This document shows, piece by piece, positions 17,017-25,955 of a stretch of DNA of 64,000 nucleotides. The notes beneath the pieces are model-generated. The model did not search any database, was not told the origin of the DNA, and worked only from the letters and a program-made list of their open reading frames with translations. The stretch comes from Chryseobacterium cheonjiense (GTDB lineage: Bacteria > Bacteroidota > Bacteroidia > Flavobacteriales > Weeksellaceae), in contig NZ_JABBGF010000001.1 in NCBI RefSeq assembly GCF_012927265.1, positions 248,001 to 312,000 on the forward strand, read 5' to 3'. Position numbers and translations under genes: made by a program. The stretch's first letter is position 1. Each line of letters begins with the position of its first letter.

Positions 17017-17907
17017 TTAAAATAACGTTCCTGTGCTTTCTGTTGCCATTTTAGGGATGTGAAACTCCGTTTTCCACTCTTCATTCATTTTTTTGATGAA
17101 ATATGCTGAGAGAAGAGGTGACGCTTTTTCAATATTCTGGTGTACAAAGAAGTAAAGATTCTGCAGGCCTTCATCTTTCCATTTGGCAAGGCGCTCCAGC
17201 CAGTCATCCAGACGTTCGTAATCACTTTCGGCATTAGCTCCGACGTAGCGGATAAATGCTGTAGGTGTTGTAAGCCGCATATGAAGCATATCTCTTCTTC
17301 CTGCAGTGTCTACAATGATATTGGTGATATTGTGTTCTTCGAAAAGCGCACAGGTCGTATCCAGGATTTCTTCATTGGTAAACCACTCTGTATTTCTTAA
17401 CTCAATCGCTAACGGAACTTCTTTTGGCCAGTCTTTGACAAATTTTTCCAGTCTGTCGTAATCTTTGGGCTTAAAATTATCATGGAGCTGAAGAAATACC
17501 ATTCCTAACTTTTCATCAAACTGCATTACGGAAGTGGCAAATTGGGTAACAGGCTCTGTTACGTCAATTAATCTTCTGAAGTGAGAAACAGAATTCGTTA
17601 TTTTAGGAAAGAACTTAAAATCTTCCGGTGTTTTCTCTTTCCACGTCTGTACCTGGTCCGGAGTAGGCATACCATAGAAGGTCGCATTCAGCTCGATGGA
17701 ATTAAACTGGGTAGCATAATAGGTCAGTTCATCTTTCGTTCCCTTCGGGTAAAATCCTTTCAGGTCGGTTTTATTCCATTTGGCACACCCGATCGAAATA
17801 TTCTTTAAACCTTTCTTATTCTGGCTTAAAATCTTTTTGGTTGCAGGATGATCTTTTGGTAACGTAAAATCTATTTTCGAGGGATCTTCTACTTGTCCGA
17901 ATTTCAT
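17017..17907 (-). CDS. DUF72 domain protein (YecE-like)
   Basis: 296 residues. It is recognised as DUF72 by the TIM-barrel-like pattern: ISIGCAKWNKTDLKGFYP, YYATQFNSIELNATFYGMP, WKEKTPEDFKFFPKI, LGMVFLQLHDNFKP, VPLAIELRNTEWF and LYFFVHQNIEKASP. The family is widespread and resembles sugar-phosphate isomerase/endonuclease barrels, but no reaction is established. A TATATTTG promoter element lies 32 bases upstream of the start, and the nrdA terminator lies just beyond it, so the gene is transcribed alone. Confidence 0.88.
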   Translation of the reverse strand: MKFGQVEDPSKIDFTLPKDHPATKKILSQNKKGLKNISIGCAKWNKTDLKGFYPKGTKDELTYYATQFNSIELNATFYGMPTPDQVQTWKEKTPEDFKFFPKITNSVSHFRRLIDVTEPVTQFATSVMQFDEKLGMVFLQLHDNFKPKDYDRLEKFVKDWPKEVPLAIELRNTEWFTNEEILDTTCALFEEHNITNIIVDTAGRRDMLHMRLTTPTAFIRYVGANAESDYERLDDWLERLAKWKDEGLQNLYFFVHQNIEKASPLLSAYFIKKMNEEWKTEFHIPKMATESTGTLF

Positions 17908-17938
17908 ATCTGAATTTTTTAGTGATTAACTCTTCTAA

Positions 17939-17946
17939 CAAATATA
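17939..17946 (-). promoter_or_regulatory. -7 element TATATTTG for the DUF72 gene
   Basis: Perfect TAnnTTTG on the minus strand, squeezed between the nrdA terminator and the DUF72 start. Confidence 0.55.
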
Positions 17947-17950
17947 AAAT

Positions 17951-17976
17951 AAAAAAGCACGCCGGAAAAGCGTGCT
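17951..17976 (-). terminator. nrdA terminator
   Basis: Stem AGCACGC/GCGTGCT (17956-17962 with 17970-17976), followed on the minus strand by six T. It is 35 bases past the nrdA stop. Confidence 0.8.
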
Positions 17977-18010
17977 GAAGTGAATATGTAATGTTTATTA
18001 TTTGAGAGTC

Positions 18011-19669
18011 TTATGCTTCACAAGCTGTACAGGTAACAAAATTTACCATCATTTCTTTAGAAACAGAAGAACTTCTTTGATAATAAAGAGTTTTTACACC
18101 TTTTTTCCAGGCTTCAATGTATAAATAGTTAACATCTTTCACCGGCATGGTAGAAGGAATCTGAAGATTCAGGGATTGAGCCTGATCAATATATTGCTGT
18201 CTTTGCGCTGCCTGAGAAATAATTTCCATCGGAGAAATTTCTTTAAATGTTTTAAATACTGCTTTCTCTTCGTCAGTTAATTCTTTCAGGTGCTGTACAG
18301 AACCATGATTTAACATAATTGTTCTCCATGTTTCTTCATTGTCCAGTCCTTTTTCAGCCAATAATTTTGCCAGGTATTTGTTCTTACGCATAAAGTTTCC
18401 TTTTGCAAGGCCTGCTTTAAAATAGTTGGAAGCAAAAGGTTCAATTCCCGGAGAAGTCTGCCCCAGAATTGCAGAACTTGAAGTGGTAGGAGCAATAGCC
18501 ATAGTGGTCGTATTTCTCAGCCCGTATCCTTTAAGAAGTTCCGGTTCCCCGTAAATATTGGCAAGTTCTCTTGAAGCCAGCTCCGCCTGTTCCTTAATTC
18601 TTCGGAAAGCTCTAGCATTAAACTGTGTTGCTTCAAAACTTTCAAAAGGAATCATATTTTTCTGAAGGTAAGAATGATATCCTAAAACACCTAAGCCCAA
18701 CGCTCTGTGTCTCATGGCGAAATTTCTTGCTCCCTGGAGATAATAGTTACCTTCCGTTTTATCAATAAACTCAGATAAAACAGCATCTAAGAAATAGATC
18801 GCCAATTTTACCGCGTCGGTATCTTTCCATTCGTCATACAGTTCAAGGTTCATCGAAGACAAACAGCAGATGAATGATTCTTCCATGGTGGAAGGAAGCA
18901 TGATTTCCGAACAAAGATTACTGGCGTTTACCGTTAATCCTAAATCTTTGTATACTTGCGGTTTATTTCTATTCACATTGTCGGTAAAGAAAATGTAAGG
19001 AAGCCCTTTTTGCTGACGGCTTTCCAGCACTCTTGCCCATACTTTACGCTTTTCCATATCACCGTCGATCATATCCTGCATCCAGTAATCCGGCACACAG
19101 ATTCCTGTAAACAGGTTTTGAATAGGACTTCCGATATCTTTAATGGATAAGAATTCTTCAATATCCCCGTGATCGACATCAAGATAAGCTGCAAAAGCGC
19201 CTCTTCTTACACCGCCCTGAGATACAACGTCCATTGCCGTATCAAAAAGCTTCATAAAAGAAACGGCTCCTGAAGATTTTCCGTTATCGGTTACTGCAGT
19301 TCCTCTGTTACGAAGCTCCCCGAAATATCCTGAAGTTCCGCCCCCGATTTTGGTCTGCATGATGACTTCACCCATTTTGTGGGTAATTCCTTCAATGCTG
19401 TCCGGAATGTGAACGTTGAAGCAGGAAATAGGAAGGCCTCTCTGGGTTCCCATATTAGCCCAAACCGGAGAAGAAAAGCTGATCCATCCTTTGGTGATCA
19501 TTTCCTTGAATGCGGGTTGAAGTTCAGGTTTGTACAGTCTTTTGGCCGCTGCAGTAGTAATTCTGTCGATAGCACCTTCTACTGTTTCCCCTTTCAGCAA
19601 ATAGCCTCTGTTAAGCATTTGCTCAGACTCTTCATTGAGCCACCATATATTTGTATTCTGTTCTTCCAT
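18011..19669 (-). CDS. nrdA: Class I ribonucleotide reductase, large (alpha) subunit, short form
   Basis: 552 residues, about 200 fewer than E. coli NrdA. All catalytic residues are present: redox cysteines C83 (PISCFNV) and C268 (FICCLS), the N251-C253-E255 triad (SNLCSE), the radical-transfer tyrosine pair Y529-Y530 (LYYQRSS), and the C-terminal shuttle cysteines C547 and C550 (TCTACEA). The missing part is at the N-terminus, where the ATP-cone that senses ATP/dATP normally sits. This is therefore a complete short enzyme, not a broken gene. It reduces ribonucleoside diphosphates to deoxy forms with NrdB. It lies downstream of nrdB in the same orientation, with 173 bases between that hold a REP-like sequence and a 12-bp hairpin. 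Confidence 0.96.
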   Translation of the reverse strand: MEEQNTNIWWLNEESEQMLNRGYLLKGETVEGAIDRITTAAAKRLYKPELQPAFKEMITKGWISFSSPVWANMGTQRGLPISCFNVHIPDSIEGITHKMGEVIMQTKIGGGTSGYFGELRNRGTAVTDNGKSSGAVSFMKLFDTAMDVVSQGGVRRGAFAAYLDVDHGDIEEFLSIKDIGSPIQNLFTGICVPDYWMQDMIDGDMEKRKVWARVLESRQQKGLPYIFFTDNVNRNKPQVYKDLGLTVNASNLCSEIMLPSTMEESFICCLSSMNLELYDEWKDTDAVKLAIYFLDAVLSEFIDKTEGNYYLQGARNFAMRHRALGLGVLGYHSYLQKNMIPFESFEATQFNARAFRRIKEQAELASRELANIYGEPELLKGYGLRNTTTMAIAPTTSSSAILGQTSPGIEPFASNYFKAGLAKGNFMRKNKYLAKLLAEKGLDNEETWRTIMLNHGSVQHLKELTDEEKAVFKTFKEISPMEIISQAAQRQQYIDQAQSLNLQIPSTMPVKDVNYLYIEAWKKGVKTLYYQRSSSVSKEMMVNFVTCTACEA

Positions 19670-19686
19670 AGTTGTTTATATTTTCG

Positions 19687-19719
19687 AAATTCCTGAACGG
19701 TTTTAAGGTTCAGGAATTT
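19687..19719 (-). promoter_or_regulatory. 12-bp perfect hairpin in the nrdA leader
   Basis: Arms 19687-19698 and 19708-19719 (AAATTCCTGAAC and its complement), loop of nine, ending 18 bases before the nrdA start. No T run follows on the minus strand. It could be an attenuator, a processing site or a stabilising structure between nrdB and nrdA. Confidence 0.6.
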
Positions 19720-19758
19720 GTTGCTTTATTAAGAATAAGTTTTTAAAAAACTGTAAAT

Positions 19759-19825
19759 ATGCTTCGACAGGCTTAGCATGATACCGCTAATACTATCTGT
19801 TTCGACGTTCGCTTCGCTCGCTCCT
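19759..19825. repeat. REP-like GC-rich palindromic sequence between nrdB and nrdA
   Basis: Contains ATGCT...AGCAT (19759-19779) and the near-palindrome CGTTCGCTTCGCTCGC (19808-19823). It resembles the CTTCGACAGGCT-type dispersed repeats often seen in Bacteroidetes intergenic regions. Repeated status cannot be shown from one copy. Confidence 0.5.
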
Positions 19826-19842
19826 TAAATGATCAAACCAAT

Positions 19843-20817
19843 TTAGAAAAGATCATTCGCCGTAATACTCTTATCGTGCTTTGTATAATCTACCGGTCTT
19901 TTCGCAAAGAAATCATCCATTGAATTGGCAAAAACTTCCTCTTCGAACCACACCATCGGACGGTATTGTTCAGGAGAGACATTGTATCTTGTAGTCATGT
20001 TGATTTTCTTTAAGCTGTCGTCAACACGGTATTTCATGAAGTTCAGCAAATCTTCCTTTGAGAATACAGTCAGTTCGCCCAATTCGAAGATCCAGTCAAG
20101 AATTTCTCCTTCCAGCTCAACAGATTGGTCAACTAAAGTGTAAATATCTTCAATATCAGAATCAGTAAGAAGATCAGGCTGTTCTTCACGGATCTTGTTG
20201 ATCAGATAGATTCCGGCATTGGCGTGAATCTGCTCATCTACGGAAGTCCATGCAATGATGTTGGAAACATTCTTCATATATCCTTTAAATCGGGTAAAAG
20301 AAAGGATAATAGCAAACTGAGAGAAAAGCGAAACGTTTTCGATAAGGATGCTGAACAGTAAAAGTGAGGAAACATATTCTTTAGGCGTTGCAGAATTGGC
20401 ATGCTTCAGAACATTTGATAAAAAGTCAATTCTCTTTTTTACGGCAGGAATTTCAACAACATTCATAAATTCGTCATTGTAGCCCAACACTTCCAACAGA
20501 CGGGAGTAGGCTTCGGAATGACGGAATTCACATTCTGCAAAAGTAGCTCCCAGACCGTTGAATTCAGGTTTCGGAAGATGATTGTATAGATTTCCCCAGA
20601 ATGTTTTTACGGATACTTCAATCTGTGCAATCGCCAAAAGGGCATTTTTTACAGCGTGTTTCTCATTGGGTTCCAGCTGTGAATGAAAATCCTGAACATC
20701 AGCGGTAAAATCCACCTCCGAGTGCACCCAAAATGATTTGTTGATCGCTTCCACGAATTGAAGAACCTCAGGGTATTCAAATGGTTTGTAGCTTACTCTT
20801 TTATCAAAAATTCCCAT
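19843..20817 (-). CDS. nrdB: Class I ribonucleotide reductase, small (beta) subunit
   Basis: 324 residues, ferritin-like. Metal ligands and radical site are visible: E97 and H100 with Tyr104 in EFRHSEAY, matching E115, H118 and Y122 of E. coli NrdB, plus later ligands in LIENVSLFSQ and VDEQIHANAG. The retained tyrosine points to a tyrosyl-radical enzyme. No ATP-cone is fused to the N-terminus, unlike some Bacteroidetes NrdB proteins. It assembles with the downstream NrdA. The promoter element is probably TAACTTTG at 20957-20964, giving a leader of about 130 bases that contains a DnaA-box consensus. Confidence 0.96.
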   Translation of the reverse strand: MGIFDKRVSYKPFEYPEVLQFVEAINKSFWVHSEVDFTADVQDFHSQLEPNEKHAVKNALLAIAQIEVSVKTFWGNLYNHLPKPEFNGLGATFAECEFRHSEAYSRLLEVLGYNDEFMNVVEIPAVKKRIDFLSNVLKHANSATPKEYVSSLLLFSILIENVSLFSQFAIILSFTRFKGYMKNVSNIIAWTSVDEQIHANAGIYLINKIREEQPDLLTDSDIEDIYTLVDQSVELEGEILDWIFELGELTVFSKEDLLNFMKYRVDDSLKKINMTTRYNVSPEQYRPMVWFEEEVFANSMDDFFAKRPVDYTKHDKSITANDLF

Positions 20818-20854
20818 ATTTTAGAATGTCTTAAAAAATTAATTATTAGATTGA

Positions 20855-20863
20855 TGTGGATAA
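20855..20863 (-). promoter_or_regulatory. DnaA box, perfect consensus TTATCCACA
   Basis: TGTGGATAA on the plus strand, i.e. TTATCCACA on the strand of nrdB. It lies between the predicted nrdB transcription start and the start codon. Confidence 0.5.
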
Positions 20864-20956
20864 AGTTCAAAAAATATTCAACATTTTGATTTGCTGACAC
20901 TTACGTTTAAAAGTTATTAACTGACGAAGTGTTTATTTTTTGGTGATGTACAAGTA

Positions 20957-20964
20957 CAAAGTTA
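20957..20964 (-). promoter_or_regulatory. -7 element TAACTTTG for nrdB
   Basis: Perfect TAnnTTTG on the minus strand, 139 bases upstream of the nrdB start. No clear -33 TTG was found. Confidence 0.45.
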
Positions 20965-21025
20965 GAAAACAAGAACTGTATTTAAAAGGGCGAAACACTA
21001 AATGATTGAGTTTTAACCGTAAAAG

Positions 21026-21034
21026 TTTTCCACA
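21026..21034 (+). promoter_or_regulatory. DnaA-box-like site TTTTCCACA
   Basis: Fits the relaxed DnaA consensus TTWTNCACA. It lies about 60 bases upstream of the nrdB promoter element. Confidence 0.4.
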
Positions 21035-21241
21035 TTTACATGAAAACCGCTTAGACACTGGCTTTCAAAGGCATGTCCCACAAAAATGTTTGTTATAAGT
21101 GAATTATTATTAAACAATTATCTGCAAATAGCTATAAATAAAGGCATAATACATTAAACAATAATTTAATTGAAGAATTTTTCTTTCTGCGTAACAAATT
21201 AAAATTTATATCTACTTATTGGATAAATATATCCCGTTTAA

Positions 21242-21931
21242 ATGTTAGTAATTCAGGATTTACATAAGTCATACGATACCGGAAAAAGTAAGCTTCACGT
21301 TCTTAAAGGAATCAATCTTACCATTTCCGAAGGTGAGTTTGTTTCCATTATGGGAAGCTCCGGATCCGGAAAATCTACTTTGCTCAATATTATCGGTATC
21401 CTTGATGAGAAGGATTCCGGGATCTATGAGCTTGATGGCGTTCCGATAGAGCATCTGTCTGAAGTGAAGGCTGCAGAATACAGAAGTAAATTTTTGGGAT
21501 TTATATTCCAGTCGTTCAACCTGATCGGGTATAAGACTGCTCTGGATAATGTTGCCCTTCCTTTATATTATCAGAATGTCCCGAGAAGAGAACGCGAACG
21601 CAAAGCTATGGAGTATCTGGAAAAAGTGGGACTTGCTCAGTGGGCAAATCATTTACCTAATGAACTTTCCGGAGGACAGAAACAGAGGGTTGCCATCGCA
21701 AGGGCATTAATCACTGATCCCAAAGTTGTGCTTGCCGATGAGCCGACAGGAGCTTTGGATTCTAAAACCACGCACGATATCATGAAACTGCTTCAGGATA
21801 TTAATAATGAAGGGAAAACAATCATTGTTGTTACACACGAACCGGACGTAGCTGCCCAAACCAAACGGAATGTCATTCTGAAAGACGGAATTATTGAAAG
21901 TGATGAGTTTATTAAGCAGCTGGTTTTATAG
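21242..21931 (+). CDS. ABC transporter ATP-binding protein (MacB/LolD type)
   Basis: 229 residues, one nucleotide-binding domain. Walker A is GSSGSGKST (about 37-45), the signature is LSGGQKQRVAIARAL, Walker B is VVLADEPTGALD, and the H-loop histidine lies in VVTHEPDVA. The closest family by wording is the MacB/LolD/FtsE group that pairs with FtsX-fold permeases. It is the first gene of a four-gene unit with two permeases and a periplasmic adaptor, so it probably powers substrate movement from the periplasm or inner membrane outward. The substrate is unknown. Confidence 0.95.
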   Translation: MLVIQDLHKSYDTGKSKLHVLKGINLTISEGEFVSIMGSSGSGKSTLLNIIGILDEKDSGIYELDGVPIEHLSEVKAAEYRSKFLGFIFQSFNLIGYKTALDNVALPLYYQNVPRRERERKAMEYLEKVGLAQWANHLPNELSGGQKQRVAIARALITDPKVVLADEPTGALDSKTTHDIMKLLQDINNEGKTIIVVTHEPDVAAQTKRNVILKDGIIESDEFIKQLVL

Positions 21932-22049
21932 GCTGGAAGATAGGAGATGGAAGCTTGGGGATGGAAAATGAAAATTTTAATAATTAAATAAATCAGCGGA
22001 AAGAGTGGAGACTTTATCATCATACTTCCCGTTTCAAATCTAAAGAAAT

Positions 22050-23279
22050 ATGTTCGACCTAGATCGCTGGCAGGAAATATTCAGTTCTATTCGCAGTAAT
22101 GTATTGCGGACGGTACTTTCCGGCTTTACTGTGGCTTTGGGATTATTCATTTTCATTGTTCTGTTCGGAATAGGAACAGGATTGCAGAATGCATTTACAC
22201 AAGGATTTGCCAGGGATGCCCAGAATCTTATTTCCATTGTAACCGGAAAAACAACCATTGCCTATAACGGCCTACAGTCTGACAGGCAGGTTACCATGAA
22301 TAATGCTGACTACGATTTCCTTGTTAATATCGATAAAGAAAAAGTTGGAAGCTCAACACCGAGATATACCTCAAATTTACTCGTGAAATATGGCAAAGAG
22401 AGCGGAAACTATCAGATTAATGGTGCAAAACCTGAAGAGCAGGTTATTGAAAACCGAAAAATACTTGAAGGCAGATATCTTATGCCAACCGATTTGGAAA
22501 GAAAGCAGAATGTAGCCGTGATTGGAAGAATGGTGCAGCGTGACCTCATAAAAAACGGAAGCCCTGTCGGAAAAGAATTAAATATCAACGGAACCATGTT
22601 TAAAGTGATTGGTGTATTTTCAGACGACGGCGGCGACTGGGACGAAAGGCATATCACCGTGCCGATCACCACTTTGCAGCAAATGAAAAAGGGTTCGGAT
22701 ACGGTCAGCATCAATTATATTGCTTATAATGATAAATTAACGCCGCAGGAAGCCATAAAATACGGTGACGAATTAAAGGAAAGACTGAAATCCAGAAAAA
22801 ATGTGGCGCCCGATGATGAAAACGGAGTAAGAGTCTGGAACAATGCCCAGAATATGAACGATACATTCGCTTTCATGGCAGTACTTACAGGTATTGTTGG
22901 TTTTATCGGGTTGGGAACTTTGGCCGCCGGAATTATCGGAATCAGTAACATCATGGTTTATATCGTAAAAGAAAGAACCAAAGAAATCGGCGTACGAAAA
23001 GCGATTGGAGCAAAACCGAGGAGTATTGTTGCCCTTATTGTTCAGGAGAGTGTAGTAATTACAGTAATTTCCGGTTTGATAGGTGTTGGCCTTGGTGTGC
23101 TGGCCCTGTATTTAATAGGGAATAACCTGGAAGAATATTTCATTAAAGATCCGAGTGTGGGATGGGGGCATATTTTTGCTGCGTTCGTCGCTCTTGTCTT
23201 ATCCGGGTTGATTGCGGGATTTGTTCCTGCCTACAGGGCATCTAAAATCAAACCTATTGAAGCATTAAGAACGGAATAG
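22050..23279 (+). CDS. ABC transporter permease, MacB/FtsX fold (first of two)
   Basis: 409 residues. One N-terminal membrane helix (about 24-46) is followed by a large periplasmic MacB-type domain (about 50-280), then three C-terminal helices with the FtsX signature (MVYIVKERTKEIGVRKAIGA, ending PIEALRTE). It lacks the fused ATPase of E. coli MacB; that role falls to the preceding gene. The second permease downstream is a different sequence of the same architecture, so a heterodimer is likely. There is a 118-base gap from the ATPase gene, with an imperfect GGAAGATGG-like repeat. Confidence 0.93.
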   Translation: MFDLDRWQEIFSSIRSNVLRTVLSGFTVALGLFIFIVLFGIGTGLQNAFTQGFARDAQNLISIVTGKTTIAYNGLQSDRQVTMNNADYDFLVNIDKEKVGSSTPRYTSNLLVKYGKESGNYQINGAKPEEQVIENRKILEGRYLMPTDLERKQNVAVIGRMVQRDLIKNGSPVGKELNINGTMFKVIGVFSDDGGDWDERHITVPITTLQQMKKGSDTVSINYIAYNDKLTPQEAIKYGDELKERLKSRKNVAPDDENGVRVWNNAQNMNDTFAFMAVLTGIVGFIGLGTLAAGIIGISNIMVYIVKERTKEIGVRKAIGAKPRSIVALIVQESVVITVISGLIGVGLGVLALYLIGNNLEEYFIKDPSVGWGHIFAAFVALVLSGLIAGFVPAYRASKIKPIEALRTE

Positions 23280-23362
23280 ACAACGTGAATGATGAATTTT
23301 TTGATTTAGCAAAAATTAAATTCATAGTAAATCACTTTTATTAAAAAACGGACAGTCAAAAA

Positions 23363-24634
23363 ATGAATATACTATTTAAAAAAGATACCTGGCAGGAGAT
23401 TTATTATTCACTCAGGAATAATAAACTTCGGACATTTCTTACCATGATTGGTGTAGGCTGGGGTATGTTTTTGTATGTAAGTCTGCTTGGTGCAGCCAAA
23501 GGAATGGAAAACGGTTTCGATAAGCTTTTTTCCGGATTTGCTACCAATTCAATTTTTCTTTGGGCGCAAAATACCTCAATTCCTTATGAAGGTTTTCCTA
23601 AAGGAAGGCAGATGCATCTTCACCTTTCCGATATCGATATGCTGAAAAGAAAAGTGGCCGAAATTGATTATATCTCGCCGCAGAATTCACGAGGAAGTTT
23701 TACGGGAACTCCGGGAGAATCGATGTCAAGAAATGGCAAAAGCGGGACTTATGCATTAACGGGAGATTATCCGGTCGGTAATAAAATTTCAGAAAAAAAA
23801 CTGATTTTCGGAAGATATATCAACGATGCCGATGTCTCAGGAAATAAAAATGTAGCCGTAATCGGTGAAGAGATTTATAAAAACTTTTTCGACTCTAAAA
23901 AGAATGAAAACCCACTTGGGAAATCTATTAACATTAAAGGAATTTTCTTTAACGTCATTGGTGTATTCAGAATAAAGAAAAACGGAGGTTTTGAAAATGA
24001 TCAGACTGTTTTTATTCCGCTTTCCACCTATACTAAAATGTATAATGCAGGGGATCAGATTGATATGTTTGCTATTGTTAGTAAACCTGATGCCAACGTG
24101 AATTCCGTTGAAGAAACCGTAAAGCTCGAATTAAAAGCTAAAAATAAAGTTTCTCCTGAAGATACGAATGCTTTCGGAAGTTTTAACCTCGGGAAAGAAT
24201 TTAAAAAACTGACAGGCTTTCTTACGGGAATGCAGCTTCTCACCATTATCGTGGGAACATTAACGATTTTGGCAGGGGTAATTGCCATTTCCAATATCCT
24301 TTTAATTACCGTAAAAGAAAGAACAAAGGAAATAGGAATCCGAAGAGCTTTAGGCGCTAAGCCTTCTGAAGTGAGAAACCAGATTCTTCTGGAAAGTGTG
24401 GTAATTACGCTGTCTTCGGGACTTCTTGGCTTTATGTTCGGGATTTTCGTTTTGATGCTTTTGGACACCTTAACTCAGGGACAGGATTCATTTCCGTTTT
24501 ATAATCCTACGGTAAATTACGGGAATGTTTTTGCAGCGATGGGTGTTATGGTGGTTTTGGGGCTTATCATCGGGATGATTCCGGCACAGAGAGCTGTAAA
24601 GATACGGCCTATTGAAGCATTAAGAACAGAATAG
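23363..24634 (+). CDS. ABC transporter permease, MacB/FtsX fold (second of two)
   Basis: 423 residues with the same layout as the preceding gene: N-terminal helix (about 25-45), periplasmic domain with several hydrophilic inserts, and three C-terminal helices with the FtsX motif (LITVKERTKEIGIRRALGA, ending PIEALRTE). Sequence identity to the first permease is clearly partial, pointing to an old duplication rather than a recent one. It likely forms the other half of the transporter. It is followed by the adaptor gene after 43 bases. Confidence 0.93.
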   Translation: MNILFKKDTWQEIYYSLRNNKLRTFLTMIGVGWGMFLYVSLLGAAKGMENGFDKLFSGFATNSIFLWAQNTSIPYEGFPKGRQMHLHLSDIDMLKRKVAEIDYISPQNSRGSFTGTPGESMSRNGKSGTYALTGDYPVGNKISEKKLIFGRYINDADVSGNKNVAVIGEEIYKNFFDSKKNENPLGKSINIKGIFFNVIGVFRIKKNGGFENDQTVFIPLSTYTKMYNAGDQIDMFAIVSKPDANVNSVEETVKLELKAKNKVSPEDTNAFGSFNLGKEFKKLTGFLTGMQLLTIIVGTLTILAGVIAISNILLITVKERTKEIGIRRALGAKPSEVRNQILLESVVITLSSGLLGFMFGIFVLMLLDTLTQGQDSFPFYNPTVNYGNVFAAMGVMVVLGLIIGMIPAQRAVKIRPIEALRTE

Positions 24635-24677
24635 GACTTTTAATCATTTAATATTTAAATAAAAATAAACTATACAT

Positions 24678-25874
24678 ATGAAAAAGAAATTCACCTGGAA
24701 AAAAGCCATTTATATTATTCTCGGGCTTTTATTTGCAGTGGCACTCTTCTCAGGAATCAGATATTTTGTAAAATCCAATTCTAAAGAGAGCGAAGCTTTT
24801 CTTACCCGTAAGCCTACTGTTCAGAATATGGAGGACAAGGTAATGGCGACAGGAAAAATTATTCCCAAGGAAGAAATTGAAATCAAACCAAATATAGCAG
24901 GGATTATTGATAAAATTTTGGTGGACGAAGGCGATAAAGTGGAAGCCGGACAGCTGATTGCGACCGTAAGAATTGTCCCGAATATTGCAGAGGTAAACAA
25001 TGCACAACAAAATGTGAGTAACCAGCAGCTTCAGATCAACAATGCCAGAATGAATGTTGAAAATATGCGCAAACAGTTTGAAATGCAGGAAAGACTGTAC
25101 AAACAGGGCGTTGCTTCCAAACAGGAATTTCTGAATGCCCAACAGCAGCTGTACACAACACAACAGGCACTGAAAAATGCCCAACAGCAGCTCGTAACGG
25201 CACAGAAAGCGTTGCTGATTGCAAAAACAGGTGCAACTCCGGAGCTTCAGGGACTTGCTACAACGCAGATTCGTTCAAAAGCGGCAGGAACAGTTCTTGA
25301 GGTACCCGTAAAAGTAGGAAGCCAGGTGATTGAAGCTAACTCTTTCAACGCCGGAACTACCATTTGCTCCATTGCTGATCTTAATTCATTGATCTTCCAG
25401 GGGGAAATTGATGAAGCACAGGCAGGAAAACTAAAACAGGGAATGGATATGAACATCGTCATCGGTGCTCTTCAGAATAAAACTTTCCCTGGAAGACTTA
25501 CTATGATTGCTCCAAAAGGGAAAGACAATAACGGAACTATTAAATTCCCTGTTGAGGGTGATGTATTCAACCCAAATAATGAATACATCCGGGCAGGATT
25601 TTCTGCCAACGGTGAAATCGTTCTTACATCAAAGAAAAATGCATTGTTACTTGATGAATCTTTGATCCAATACGAAAAGAAAAACGGTAAAGATGTGCCT
25701 TTCGTTGAGGTGAAACAAAAAGATGGTAAATTCAAAAAAGCATATGTGAAACTGGGCGCAAGCGACGGAATCAATGTCGAAATTCTTTCCGGAATCGATA
25801 AAAACGCAGATGTGAAAGTCTGGAACCCTTCTGATAAAGACAAGGAAGAATTAAAAGAAAAATCAAAGAAATAG
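24678..25874 (+). CDS. Periplasmic adaptor (MacA/HlyD-like membrane fusion protein)
   Basis: 398 residues. An N-terminal membrane anchor (about 9-29) is followed by a lipoyl/barrel-sandwich half-motif (IKPNIAGIIDKILVDEGDKV), a glutamine-rich alpha-hairpin (about 105-175, many NAQQ/NNA repeats), the second barrel half (KAAGTVLEVPVKVGSQV) and a beta-barrel region. It bridges the permease pair to an outer-membrane channel. No TolC-like gene lies in this unit, so the channel must come from elsewhere. The lysine-rich C-terminus is short. The gene is the last before the terminator at 25901-25934. Confidence 0.93.
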   Translation: MKKKFTWKKAIYIILGLLFAVALFSGIRYFVKSNSKESEAFLTRKPTVQNMEDKVMATGKIIPKEEIEIKPNIAGIIDKILVDEGDKVEAGQLIATVRIVPNIAEVNNAQQNVSNQQLQINNARMNVENMRKQFEMQERLYKQGVASKQEFLNAQQQLYTTQQALKNAQQQLVTAQKALLIAKTGATPELQGLATTQIRSKAAGTVLEVPVKVGSQVIEANSFNAGTTICSIADLNSLIFQGEIDEAQAGKLKQGMDMNIVIGALQNKTFPGRLTMIAPKGKDNNGTIKFPVEGDVFNPNNEYIRAGFSANGEIVLTSKKNALLLDESLIQYEKKNGKDVPFVEVKQKDGKFKKAYVKLGASDGINVEILSGIDKNADVKVWNPSDKDKEELKEKSKK

Positions 25875-25900
25875 TAAACTAACACTATACATTTAGATGT

Positions 25901-25934
25901 AATCCTGAGGAAATTATTTTCTCAGGATTTTTTT
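25901..25934 (+). terminator. Terminator of the ABC efflux operon
   Basis: Nine-base-pair stem AATCCTGAG/CTCAGGATT (25901-25909 with 25921-25929), then a run of T. Confidence 0.85.
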
Positions 25935-25955
25935 GAGATAATCACGACCTGTCGG

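Larger units (their letters stand above)
20818..21241. other. Divergent intergenic region nrdB / ABC efflux operon
   Basis: 424 bases without a gene. It holds the nrdB promoter element (20957-20964, minus), a perfect DnaA box (20855-20863) and a second DnaA-box match (21026-21034). No clear TAnnTTTG was found for the ABC operon on the plus strand. No RNA gene was seen. Confidence 0.6.

Noticed and set aside
18011..19669. Truncated nrdA pseudogene
   Set aside because: All redox, active-site and radical-transfer residues are present; only the regulatory N-terminal region is absent.
24055..24468. Antisense open frame of 137 codons in the second permease gene
   Set aside because: It is a reverse-strand shadow of a well-supported coding region, with no promoter or family resemblance. 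The same holds for other long antisense frames such as 32160-32576 and 34941-35564.
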